Source: Lachnospiraceae bacterium (GTDB lineage Bacteria; Bacillota; Clostridia; Lachnospirales; Lachnospiraceae). Taken from it: a stretch of DNA of 64,000 nt. The position numbers were made by a program, and so were the translations under genes. The DNA lies in NCBI GenBank assembly GCA_003979345.1, contig RYVZ01000014.1, positions 16,186 through 80,185 of the forward strand. The letters are read 5' to 3'. Shown here piece by piece: positions 51,580 through 59,244 of this stretch. Positions within the stretch are counted from its first letter, which is position 1. Each line of letters begins with the position of its first letter. Below the pieces are notes generated by a model. It did not search any database and had not been told where the DNA came from. It saw only the letters and a program-made list of their open reading frames with translations.

Positions 51580-53322
51580 ATGACGCATAAAGAAAAATCG
51601 TATGAGTTATTGCATCAGGGTTATCATTGTTCACAGGCACTGTTCGGTGCATTTGCGGAAGAGCTGGGGCTGGATCTTAAGACAGCTTTTAAGATCAGTA
51701 CCTGTTTTGGCGGGGGCATGAGGCAGGGAGGAATCTGCGGCTGTATCACGGCAGCGCTTCTCGTACTTGGTATGGCGCTTGGGTTTTATGATCCGCAGGA
51801 TAAGGAACAGGAGATTTATGGAAATAAAAAGACGGATGAATTTATCAAGCGCTTCGCAAAAGTGATGGATGGAGATATTTGTTGTCGTGACATTTTGGGT
51901 AAAGACATTTCAAAGCCGGACGGACTTGCCGCGATCAGAAAGGAAGGACTGATCTTACAGAGGTGTCCGAGAGCGATGAATATCAGCATTGAGCTGTTGG
52001 AAGAGATGCTTGCAGATTATCTGAAAGACAAGACGGAAAGCAGCATCCGGCCGGAAGATATTCCGCATAACGATGAGCTGCAAAGTGTCTTAAAACGGAT
52101 GGGAAAGCTGAATCGTTTTCAGAGAAATGTGAATAATCTGGTTCATGCTTCAGATAAAAAAATCGGATTCATCCAATTTGATATTCGCAAATTCAAGATC
52201 ATCAATGATCTATACGGAGAGAAGTTTGGCGATGAGATTTTAGATTTTGTCCTGAATCAATTGGGAGAAAGCTGCCATCCGGAACAGTATTTTGTCAATC
52301 TGCGGAGCGATGTGTTTATGGTTGTTACGGAGTATGAAAAAGAAGAAGAGCTTGTCGCGTTTATCCGCGGGATCGATTCGAGGATCAACTATTTCAAGAA
52401 CGTGAAGCTGCAGATGTCCTATGGCGTTTACATGGTGGAAGATCGTGAAATGGAGCTTCGGCAGATGGAGGACCGCGCGGCGATGGCTCGCAAGGCAGCC
52501 AAAAAGAATGTATTAAGTAATATTCTTTTTTATAAAGAACAGTTTAAGGATCTGCTGTATAACAGGAAGTTTATTGAAGAGAATATGCAGGCCGCGATCG
52601 CAGAGCGGCAGTTTGTCATGTATCTTCAGCCGAAATACAGTATTTCCCAGAATGAGATCATCGGTGCGGAGGCGTTGGTGCGCTGGCAGAATCCGGAGCG
52701 CGGGATGATCTACCCGAATCAGTTTATTCCGGTCATTGAGGAAAACGGATTTATCAAAGAGGTCGATTATTATATTTGGAATGAAGCGTGCCAGTTTATG
52801 AAACGGTGTATGGATGCAGGGATGCCGCGGTGCCCGGTATCCGTGAATGTATCCCGCATTCATTTACAGGATCATGAGTGTGTGGAGTTCCTTTCCGGAT
52901 TGATCGAAAACAGCGGGATTCCAAAGGAACTTTTGGAATTGGAAATTACCGAGACGGCAGACGATCAGCAGATCAGCCTAAAAGCGATGGAACTCAAAGA
53001 AGAGGGATTCAAACTTTTGATGGATGATTTCGGAAGCGGGTATTCCTCGCTGAATATTTTACTGGAGACGCCGTTTGATGTGATCAAACTGGATAAAAAA
53101 TTTATCGAGAATATGATCCTTTCCGCGAAAGGAAGACTGATCCTCGAGCAGGTTGTGCTCATGGCGGATAAGCTGAATCTGGGACTTGTTGCAGAAGGGG
53201 TTGAGACGAAGGAACAGATCGAACTTTTGCGGCAGATCGGCTGTGATCAGGTACAGGGATATTATTATGCGAAGCCGATGCCGGCGGAAGATTTTTTTGA
53301 ACTGCTGTCAAAACAGAAATGA
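51580..53322 (+). CDS. C_GCAxxG_C_C - degenerate GGDEF - EAL fusion protein
   Basis: 580 residues. Residues 1-150 form a C_GCAxxG_C_C-type domain (CSQALFGAF, TCFGGGMRQGGICGCITAA, ICCRDILG, LQRCP), a Cys-rich family often found alone in anaerobes. Residues about 185-315 are a GGDEF-like domain in which the active motif is RSDVF (242-246), so cyclase activity is unlikely. Residues about 335-578 are an EAL phosphodiesterase domain with EALVRW (Glu364), NVSRIHL, ELEITE, DDFGSGYSSL, KLDKKFI and AEGVET intact. It probably degrades c-di-GMP under control of a redox or metal signal. No membrane segment is seen. Confidence 0.88.
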   Translation: MTHKEKSYELLHQGYHCSQALFGAFAEELGLDLKTAFKISTCFGGGMRQGGICGCITAALLVLGMALGFYDPQDKEQEIYGNKKTDEFIKRFAKVMDGDICCRDILGKDISKPDGLAAIRKEGLILQRCPRAMNISIELLEEMLADYLKDKTESSIRPEDIPHNDELQSVLKRMGKLNRFQRNVNNLVHASDKKIGFIQFDIRKFKIINDLYGEKFGDEILDFVLNQLGESCHPEQYFVNLRSDVFMVVTEYEKEEELVAFIRGIDSRINYFKNVKLQMSYGVYMVEDREMELRQMEDRAAMARKAAKKNVLSNILFYKEQFKDLLYNRKFIEENMQAAIAERQFVMYLQPKYSISQNEIIGAEALVRWQNPERGMIYPNQFIPVIEENGFIKEVDYYIWNEACQFMKRCMDAGMPRCPVSVNVSRIHLQDHECVEFLSGLIENSGIPKELLELEITETADDQQISLKAMELKEEGFKLLMDDFGSGYSSLNILLETPFDVIKLDKKFIENMILSAKGRLILEQVVLMADKLNLGLVAEGVETKEQIELLRQIGCDQVQGYYYAKPMPAEDFFELLSKQK

Positions 53323-53345
53323 TGAACTAAAAAAGGGGCTGTCTG

Positions 53346-53717
53346 ATGAGAGTGCTGATCGCAGACGATGAGATTGAAATTGCAAAAGCGCTGAAAGTGC
53401 TTTTAGAACGAAGCTGCTTTTTGGTGGATATTGTTTTTGACGGGATCAGTGCGTGGGATGCGGTACGATGCACCGGATATGACGTGATCGTGCTTGACAT
53501 TATGATGCCGGGGATGGACGGTCTTACCGTGCTTAAGAAGCTGCGTGAAGCGGGAAATGCCACGCCCGTGCTGCTGCTTACGGCGAAAGCGGAAGTAGAA
53601 ATCGTGGCAGTGTCCGGGGGGACCGACGTGACAATGGAATGCAGTATGCCTGTGTATCATACTCTTTGCATTGGCTGTTGCGAAAAACTATCGCAGGAGA
53701 GGAAGAAGAAAAAATAA
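53346..53717 (+). pseudogene. Truncated response regulator (receiver domain only, scrambled end)
   Basis: Residues 1-85 are a clean OmpR-type receiver domain: LIADDE with the acidic pocket, phospho-acceptor Asp in VLDIMMPGMDG and LLLTAKAE. The expected continuation (alpha4-beta5 with a Lys-Pro pair and DNA-binding domain) is missing. The last 35 codons instead read EIVAVSGGTDVTMECSMP and end in Lys run KKKK. Another frame of the tail encodes a hydrophobic segment and basic tail, suggesting a deletion that joined two genes. No kinase is nearby. Confidence 0.75.
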
Positions 53718-53748
53718 GACGAGTAAAAGATAAATAGATTTACTTTGC

Positions 53749-53812
53749 AATGCGCGGATGTTTTTCTTGACACAGCCGCGCATTTGCATTATTATATGCT
53801 TAGTAATACTAA
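53749..53812 (+). promoter_or_regulatory. Promoter of the SdpI-PadR operon with overlapping inverted repeats
   Basis: TTGACA (53767-53772), 17 bp, TATTAT (53790-53795). AATGCGCGG (53749-53757) pairs with CCGCGCATT (53776-53784), spanning the -35. TTAGT-aat-ACTAA (53800-53812) lies at the start site and is a likely PadR operator. Confidence 0.7.
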
Positions 53813-53891
53813 ATAATTGAAAAAGACAAAGCAGATACGAAATGATCAATAATGAAAGCAGTAATAATATGAACGAAAGCGGGGGATGAAC

Positions 53892-54293
53892 ATGGGATTT
53901 TGGATTTTTATGCTGATCATGAACCTGATGATTCCGCTAATAATGATCGGGTTCGGAAAGATATTTCTAAAATGGGCGCCGAAAGAGATCAATCCGCTTT
54001 TCGGATACCGGACGAATATGTCAATGAAAAATCAGGATACATGGCAGTTTGCGCATCACTGTTTTGGAAAATGGTGGTACTGGTCAGGCATTTTTCTCAT
54101 TCCGGTATCCGTCATCCCGATGTTGTTTGTGACTGACGCAGGCGAAGCTGCGGTCGGAATAGTCGGCGGAGTCACGTGCACGTTTGAATGCATCGGTTTG
54201 ATCATACCGGTCTTCTTTGTAGAGAAGGCACTGAAACAGGTATTTGACAGCGACGGAAAGAGAAAGTGCGTACAGGAAGAAAGACAGCAGTGA
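53892..54293 (+). CDS. SdpI-family membrane protein
   Basis: 133 residues with three or four membrane segments and the SdpI signature FGYRTNMSMKNQDTWQFAH (residues about 38-56). In Bacillus, SdpI protects against the SdpC toxin, but most family members have unknown roles. ATG 53892 is seven bases after GGGGG; ATG 53886 is too close. First gene of the operon controlled by the next-but-one PadR gene. Confidence 0.82.
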   Translation: MGFWIFMLIMNLMIPLIMIGFGKIFLKWAPKEINPLFGYRTNMSMKNQDTWQFAHHCFGKWWYWSGIFLIPVSVIPMLFVTDAGEAAVGIVGGVTCTFECIGLIIPVFFVEKALKQVFDSDGKRKCVQEERQQ

Positions 54294-54340
54294 CCAGATA
54301 GTAAAAAGAAGTGATGGCATGAAAGGAAAGTGGTGATACA

Positions 54341-54685
54341 TTGAACGAGCGATATGAACGACAAATGAAAAAAGGAGTTTTGGAGATTCTGATATTGAAG
54401 CTTTTAGAGGGCAGTGAGAAGTACGGCTATCAGCTGATCACGGAATTAAGAGACAAAGGGGGAGAGCTGTTTTCCCTAAAGGAAGGGACGCTTTACCCGA
54501 TCCTGTACCGTTTGGAAGAGGAAGGTCTTGTGACAAGCAGATGGAGTACGCCGCAGGGCAGGGAGCTTTCCAAAAAATATTATAAAATATCCGGGGCGGG
54601 AGAGCACACGCTGCAGGATGCTGCAGCATTGTGGAAACGTTTTTCTAACTGTGTGGATGTGATTTTGGAAACGGGGCAACAATGA
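54341..54685 (+). CDS. PadR-family transcriptional regulator (short form)
   Basis: 114 residues: LEILILKLLEGSEKYGYQLITELRD and LKEGTLYPILYRLEEEGLV are the PadR winged-helix motifs; the C-terminal helix (TLQDAAALWKRF) is the short dimerisation form. The start codon is TTG 54341. It is followed 19 bp later by a HAAS-domain gene, the standard PadR-partner arrangement. Confidence 0.92.
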   Translation: MNERYERQMKKGVLEILILKLLEGSEKYGYQLITELRDKGGELFSLKEGTLYPILYRLEEEGLVTSRWSTPQGRELSKKYYKISGAGEHTLQDAAALWKRFSNCVDVILETGQQ

Positions 54686-54704
54686 GAAAGGACGGGAGAT
54701 AGGG

Positions 54705-55352
54705 ATGGATCAAAGAAAGTATCTGAATGCAATCAGAAGGAAACTCCGGTGCAGCGCCGCAAAGAAAAAGGAAATCGTGAAGCAGCTTCGTGCTGATATT
54801 GATGCTGCACTTGAAAAAGGAGAAACACTCGAACACATTTTGGATGCGATCGGTACGCCGGACGCTGTTGCGGCGGAATTCAATGCAGACATAACGGAAA
54901 AGGATAAAAAACGCGGGAAGTATGAGGCATATGCAAAATGTATTTTGGTAATCGTCATCATACTGGCTTTGGCGGCAGCGGTGCTGTGGTGGTTTCTTCC
55001 AAAGTCCGGGAGAGTCGGAGATAGCAACAGATTTTCTGAACAGGCGGTTATTGAACAGGCTAAACAGGTGATCGGTTGTGTGGATGCGGATGACTATGAT
55101 GCGTTGTGCGCATTGATGCGGGAGGATGCGGCAAACGTGCTGACAAGGGAAGTCCTGAATGAAGCCAAACAGTACACTGCTGAAGATTTTGGCGTTTTTG
55201 TGGCTTGGGGAAACGCCTATGTCACAGAGGTGATTCAACAGGGACAGCATGTGGCGGTGGTTGAGATCAGCGCTTCTTATGAAAAGATAAGTGTGACGTA
55301 TACCCTGATCTTTGATGAAGAGCTGCTGCTGACGGGACTGTACATGAGGTAA
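54705..55352 (+). CDS. HAAS-domain membrane protein with DUF3887-like extracytoplasmic region
   Basis: 215 residues. The N-terminal 65 residues are a HAAS signalling domain (KKKEIVKQLRADIDAALEKG, ILDAIGTPDAVAAEF), then one membrane segment (CILVIVIILALAAAVLWWF) and an outer domain (DADDYDALCALMREDAANVL) resembling DUF3887. HAAS proteins are typically coupled to PadR regulators. It may sense an envelope condition. Confidence 0.8.
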   Translation: MDQRKYLNAIRRKLRCSAAKKKEIVKQLRADIDAALEKGETLEHILDAIGTPDAVAAEFNADITEKDKKRGKYEAYAKCILVIVIILALAAAVLWWFLPKSGRVGDSNRFSEQAVIEQAKQVIGCVDADDYDALCALMREDAANVLTREVLNEAKQYTAEDFGVFVAWGNAYVTEVIQQGQHVAVVEISASYEKISVTYTLIFDEELLLTGLYMR

Positions 55353-55458
55353 CCGGTATCGGGCTGGCGAAAAGTGGTGTGCATATTCTTAAATGAACAT
55401 CATGCAGATGAGGATATTGTTGTCAAAATGTTAGCTTTTGAGGCAGGAGGCGTAAAAA

Positions 55459-55794
55459 ATGGCGGGAGGGATTATTGGGTTTGCAGTATGGGCGGTGTTT
55501 GGGGCTGCGTTCATTGTGCTTGGCATTTATGTATCACTCAGCAAGAAAGAAAGGGCGTTTGGCTTTTGGGCAAATGCAAAGGTGGTGCCAATTACGGATG
55601 TAACCGGATATAACCGCGCGCTTGGAAGGCTTTGGCGTGTCTTTGGAGCAGTATTCATTTTGCTCGGTCTGCCGCTTTTGACAGGCAGTCAGAATTCGCC
55701 GTTTATCATGATCAGTATTTTGGGAGCGATGTTTGCTTCCATTGCGGCAATGGTCATCTATGAGCTTGGTATTTTGAGAAAGTACAGGGCGTAA
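55459..55794 (+). CDS. DUF3784-like small membrane protein
   Basis: 111 residues with three membrane segments. GFWANAKVVPITDVTGYNRALGRLW between the first two is the family-like loop. AGGAGGCG precedes ATG 55459. It is the last gene of the PadR/HAAS unit or a small separate gene after a 106-bp gap. Function unknown. Confidence 0.65.
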   Translation: MAGGIIGFAVWAVFGAAFIVLGIYVSLSKKERAFGFWANAKVVPITDVTGYNRALGRLWRVFGAVFILLGLPLLTGSQNSPFIMISILGAMFASIAAMVIYELGILRKYRA

Positions 55795-55812
55795 GAAAAA
55801 GGAAATGTGAAT

Positions 55813-55901
55813 GGCGATTATCGCCTCTGTTTTTTTAGGGGGCAAGCGGGAAAGTTGTAGCAGATTCCCACCGCATCTGTCAAACGCTGCGGCGTTTTTT
55901 G
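55813..55901 (+). terminator. Double terminator after the DUF3784-like gene
   Basis: GGCGA-tta-TCGCC (55813-55825) then TCTGTTTTTTT, followed by AACGC-tgcg-GCGTT (55883-55896) then TTTTT. GCCGCC-ttt-GGCGGC (55928-55942) adds a third hairpin just before the efflux promoter. Confidence 0.8.
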
Positions 55902-55959
55902 TTGAAATCTTTTCATACTAATCCCATGCCGCCTTTGGCGGCTCAAATAAGAATAGAGA

Positions 55960-55988
55960 TTGAAAATCAAAGATTTTTATTTTATACT
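55960..55988 (+). promoter_or_regulatory. Promoter of the MFS efflux gene
   Basis: TTGAAA (55960-55965), 17-bp spacer, TATACT (55983-55988). It gives a leader of roughly 175 nt before the transporter ATG at 56170, containing a small ORF and alternative stems. Confidence 0.8.
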
Positions 55989-56019
55989 ATCCTACAAGAA
56001 AGACGAGGAGGTGGGGAAA

Positions 56020-56100
56020 ATGCTTTGCCATTTAGTGATTGACTTAAACAAAGGACTCTGTACAAAGTCTGGTGTCTGGACGAAATTTGTACAGAGGTAA
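56020..56100 (+). CDS. Leader peptide of the MFS efflux gene
   Basis: A 26-codon ORF (MLCHLV...KFVQR) with the strongest ribosome site in the region, GAGGAGGTG, seven bases before its ATG. It is not a domain protein. Both arms of the first leader stem lie inside it, so ribosomes translating or stalling here would decide which stems form. This is the arrangement of drug-responsive leader peptides in Gram-positive resistance genes. Confidence 0.7.
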   Translation: MLCHLVIDLNKGLCTKSGVWTKFVQR

Positions 56101-56133
56101 AAGCGATCGTCCACATTGGATTTTGTACTTTTT
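56056..56133 (+). promoter_or_regulatory. Attenuator with mutually exclusive stems
   Basis: CTCTGTACAAA (56056-56066) pairs perfectly with TTTGTACAGAG (56086-56096). TGGACGA (56077-56083) pairs with TCGTCCA (56107-56113), which conflicts with the first stem. GTACAAA (56060-56066) can also pair with TTTTGTAC (56121-56128), directly followed by TTTTT, giving a terminator-like form. Confidence 0.65.
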
Positions 56134-56169
56134 ATTCTGAAAAATGAAGAATAGAATGGAGAAAATTCA

Positions 56170-57447
56170 ATGGAAGAAAAATTATTTAAGAAATATATTA
56201 TTTTGTGGCTGAGTCAGAGTGTTTCGGGGCTTGGCAGCTCCATGACCGGGTTTGCGCTTGTCTTGTGGGCGTATGGGCAGAGCCATTCTGCCATGTCCGT
56301 TTCCCTGATGTCATTCTGTAATTATGTGCCGTATGTCATTTTAAGCCTGTTTGTTGGCAGCTTTGTAGACAGGCATAATAAAAAAACAATCATGCTGGCG
56401 GCGGACAGCGTTGCGGCAGCCTGTTCACTTGCGGTGTTGGCATTCCTGCTTATGGGGCGGCTTGCGGTCTGGAATATCTATGTCGTCAATGCGGTTGTAG
56501 GCATAACGAACGCATTCCAGCAGCCCGCATCCGCAGTGGCAGTGGGGCGGCTTGTGCCAAAGGAGAAGATCTCCAATGTGAGCGGGATGAACTCCTTTTC
56601 CGGCAATTTGATCGTGGCATTCAGCCCTATGCTGGCGGCATTCCTTTTTGCGGCAGGAGGGCTTCCGGTTATCCTGCTGGTTGATCTTGCGAGCTTTGCA
56701 TTTGCGTTTTGCGTGCTGCTGTTTTATATCATCATACCGGAAGGGGAGCAGGAAAAGACATACGATTCCCCTTTTGCGGGGGTAGCGGAGGGCTTTGCCT
56801 TTCTGAAAACGGAAAAGGGCATTTTATATATGATGCTGACCATGGCGCTGATCAATTTCTGCTCCAGACTGACCTATGAGAATATTTTATCACCGATGAT
56901 CCTGACAAGAAGCTCCGGGAACAGCGTTACGCTTGGAATTGTAAATGCCTGCATGGGGGCAGGCGGGATTGCCGGGGGCATTATTGTTTCCGTGAAAAAA
57001 GAGAGCCGTCATAAGGCCGTGGCAATTTATGTTTCGGCGGCACTGTCTTTTCTGTTTGGGGACTTGCTGATGGCAGTCGGGAAAAATGTATTCTGGTGGT
57101 CGGCTGCTGCGGTCTGTGCCAGTCTGCCGATTCCGTTCATCATGGCAAACCAAAATACGATATTGTACCGGAAGATACCCGCTGCCATGCAGGGGAGGGT
57201 GTTTGCAGTCAGGAATGCCATTCAGTACAGCACGATTCCGGTTGGCATTATCCTCGGAGGCTGGCTGGCAGATTACGTCTTTGAGCCTTTTATGGCTTCC
57301 GGAAACAGACTGGCAGGGATGCTGGGAACAATTGTGGGGGACAACGCCGGAAGCGGCATGGCGGCAATGTTTTTATGTACCGGAATATGCGGCTTTACGG
57401 TGAGTATGGCATCCTGTTTCAATCGGGAAATAAAAAAATTAAACTGA
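56170..57447 (+). CDS. MFS efflux transporter (Mef/DHA3-like)
   Basis: 425 residues with 12 membrane segments. SQSVSGLGSSMTGFALVLWAY in helix 1 and FVGSFVDRHNKKTIMLAAD in the 2-3 loop match the macrolide-efflux-like DHA3 group; GRVFAVRNAIQYSTIPVGIILGG is the second-half motif. It probably exports an antibiotic acting on ribosomes, which would fit the leader-peptide control. Substrate not provable from sequence. Confidence 0.87.
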   Translation: MEEKLFKKYIILWLSQSVSGLGSSMTGFALVLWAYGQSHSAMSVSLMSFCNYVPYVILSLFVGSFVDRHNKKTIMLAADSVAAACSLAVLAFLLMGRLAVWNIYVVNAVVGITNAFQQPASAVAVGRLVPKEKISNVSGMNSFSGNLIVAFSPMLAAFLFAAGGLPVILLVDLASFAFAFCVLLFYIIIPEGEQEKTYDSPFAGVAEGFAFLKTEKGILYMMLTMALINFCSRLTYENILSPMILTRSSGNSVTLGIVNACMGAGGIAGGIIVSVKKESRHKAVAIYVSAALSFLFGDLLMAVGKNVFWWSAAAVCASLPIPFIMANQNTILYRKIPAAMQGRVFAVRNAIQYSTIPVGIILGGWLADYVFEPFMASGNRLAGMLGTIVGDNAGSGMAAMFLCTGICGFTVSMASCFNREIKKLN

Positions 57448-57460
57448 TTGGATCATACAG

Positions 57461-57484
57461 AGGGGCGGGCTATCCTGCCCCTTT
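57461..57484 (+). terminator. Terminator after the MFS gene
   Basis: AGGGGCgGG-ctat-CCtGCCCCT followed by TTGATATTT. Confidence 0.7.
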
Positions 57485-57631
57485 GATATTTACACGTTCT
57501 GGATAGTTATAGAATAAAAATCTGTCAGTTGACTGGAAAGCAGGGGAGATTGTAAAAAGTAGTAAAAAATGGTAATATGTAAAAATACAGAAGTGATATG
57601 GGATTTTAATCAGGGTAATCATTTTATTTTA

Positions 57632-57755
57632 GGGAAACGCTGATTAAAGCGTTTCCGCGCCGGATTTGCGCTGCGAAGCAGCATAAACCGCTGCAAATCC
57701 GTGCGCATCCGCCAAAGGCTCTAAGGAAACACTGATTTAATCAGTGTTTCCTTAG
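57632..57755. repeat. Dispersed CTAAGGAA element, copy A (most complete)
   Basis: Three palindromes in 124 bp: GGAAACGC/GCGTTTCC (57633-57656); GGATTTGC/GCAAATCC (57662-57700) with inner GCTGC-gaa-GCAGC; and a perfect 17-bp stem CTAAGGAAACACTGATT (57721-57737) with its complement (57739-57755). Copy B at 15.9 kb shares AAATCCGTGCGCATCCGCC and the final stem. It codes for nothing and sits in the gap between the MFS and acyltransferase genes, where the rest is AT-rich and featureless. Confidence 0.75.
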
Positions 57756-57811
57756 AAATGCAAAAAAAATATTATCTTGTATTATGTACTTAACGATAAA
57801 GGGGAGCAGCA

Positions 57812-59119
57812 ATGAAAGTACTTACACAGGAACAGATCAAAAGAGGGATGATCATCGCGGCAGCCATGCTGCTTTTGGGAACCGGTGTCCTGCTGTACTG
57901 TGAATGGCGGGGAAACTTGCAGGATACCCTGTATGTGTGCCGCAAAATGTTTTTGGTGATGCCGGTATTTTTGATCCTGACGGGACTGGCTCATGGAAGT
58001 GCCGGTAAGGGTACGAGTTTACGTGAGTATGCAGTCCGCATGTTTTGCGGGAGGAATGTGACGGGAAGCAGGAAAGTTTATCTGGATTATGCCCGCATTT
58101 TTGCCGCAGTCATGGTGATCCTGACACATGCCTGTTCCATGCAGGCGGATGCAGATGCGGCGCCGTGGAAAATAAATTTGCTTTTGGCGTGCGCCGGAAT
58201 CGGTATGGTCTGTAATCCGCTTTATGTAATGATCTCCGGCTCCCTTTTGCTGTCATCCGATAAAGAAGAATCTTTAGGAGCATTTTATGTCAGGCGGTTT
58301 GTGAAAGTGGTGCTCCCGATGGTGGTATATTATGTAATCTTTTTAAGTATATCCGGGCAGATCAGCCTGATACCGCCGAGAAATCTGAAAGAGGGCGCTC
58401 TGCAGATCCTGTCAGGGGCGTCCGGAATCGTACCGCATTATTGGCTCATTTACATATTGATCTCTTTGTACGTGACAGCTCCGTTTATCCGGGTGATGGT
58501 AAAAAATTTGAAGGACGGTTCCGTCACGGTCCTGTTTTTCCTGATTCTGGCGGAAGAAATGATAGCGGCTTATCTGCCGCTTACAGGCGTGCAGACCGGC
58601 TTTACCCTGAATCTGGCAAGCTGGGAGGGCGTATTTATTTTAGGCTATATCATTACGGAGCGGAGAACAATATGGATGGAGCGTATGGTGCTCATGTTCG
58701 GGGCGGTATCCGCGGTGATCACAGCGGTGGTCATGATCATGGATGACTCGCTAAAAGGTTATGTTGTGAATACGGCGCCGGTGATGGTGTTTTTTGCCGG
58801 GGCAGTGTTGATCCTGTTATCGAAGCTTGAGGGGCACCTGAAGGGAAAATTTCAATTTGTAGTGCAGACATTGTCAAAATACAGCTATTCTATCATATTA
58901 GTTCACTGGTATGGGTTGTTTGTGGTGACTTGGGGAAAAATCGGGTTACAGCCGCTCCGGTTTGGATGCATCGGCGGAATTGCGCTGACGGTGCTGACAG
59001 CGGTCATTGTCTGTTTGATATTGGGATTTGTGGCGGATAATACCGTAGTGCTGGTGATCCAACAGGCGGTGGTCAGTCTGGGAAGGCTGATAAGGAAACC
59101 GGTTACAAGAAAGAGGTAA
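57812..59119 (+). CDS. Acyltransferase-3 family membrane protein
   Basis: 435 residues, about 11 membrane segments. Residues 1-80 carry two extra hydrophobic segments before the family core, which begins YLDYARIFAAVMVILTHACS with the catalytic-type His; YVRRFVKVVLPMVVYY and SYSIILVHWYGLF follow. Such enzymes O-acetylate or succinylate surface polysaccharide, peptidoglycan or lipids. AAAGGGGAGC precedes ATG 57812. Confidence 0.82.
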   Translation: MKVLTQEQIKRGMIIAAAMLLLGTGVLLYCEWRGNLQDTLYVCRKMFLVMPVFLILTGLAHGSAGKGTSLREYAVRMFCGRNVTGSRKVYLDYARIFAAVMVILTHACSMQADADAAPWKINLLLACAGIGMVCNPLYVMISGSLLLSSDKEESLGAFYVRRFVKVVLPMVVYYVIFLSISGQISLIPPRNLKEGALQILSGASGIVPHYWLIYILISLYVTAPFIRVMVKNLKDGSVTVLFFLILAEEMIAAYLPLTGVQTGFTLNLASWEGVFILGYIITERRTIWMERMVLMFGAVSAVITAVVMIMDDSLKGYVVNTAPVMVFFAGAVLILLSKLEGHLKGKFQFVVQTLSKYSYSIILVHWYGLFVVTWGKIGLQPLRFGCIGGIALTVLTAVIVCLILGFVADNTVVLVIQQAVVSLGRLIRKPVTRKR

Positions 59120-59134
59120 TGAATCCGAAAAAAG

Positions 59135-59158
59135 AACCCGCGGCGGGTTTCTTTTTTT
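59135..59158 (+). terminator. Terminator after the acyltransferase gene
   Basis: AACCCG-cgg-CGGGTT followed by TCTTTTTTTT. Confidence 0.88.
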
Positions 59159-59244
59159 TGTAAAATCCGCTATAATTAAGAACAAAAGAAAATAACTTAT
59201 TTCAATTGCCATTTAGAGTGGGTTTATGATGTAGGAGGTGTGTG

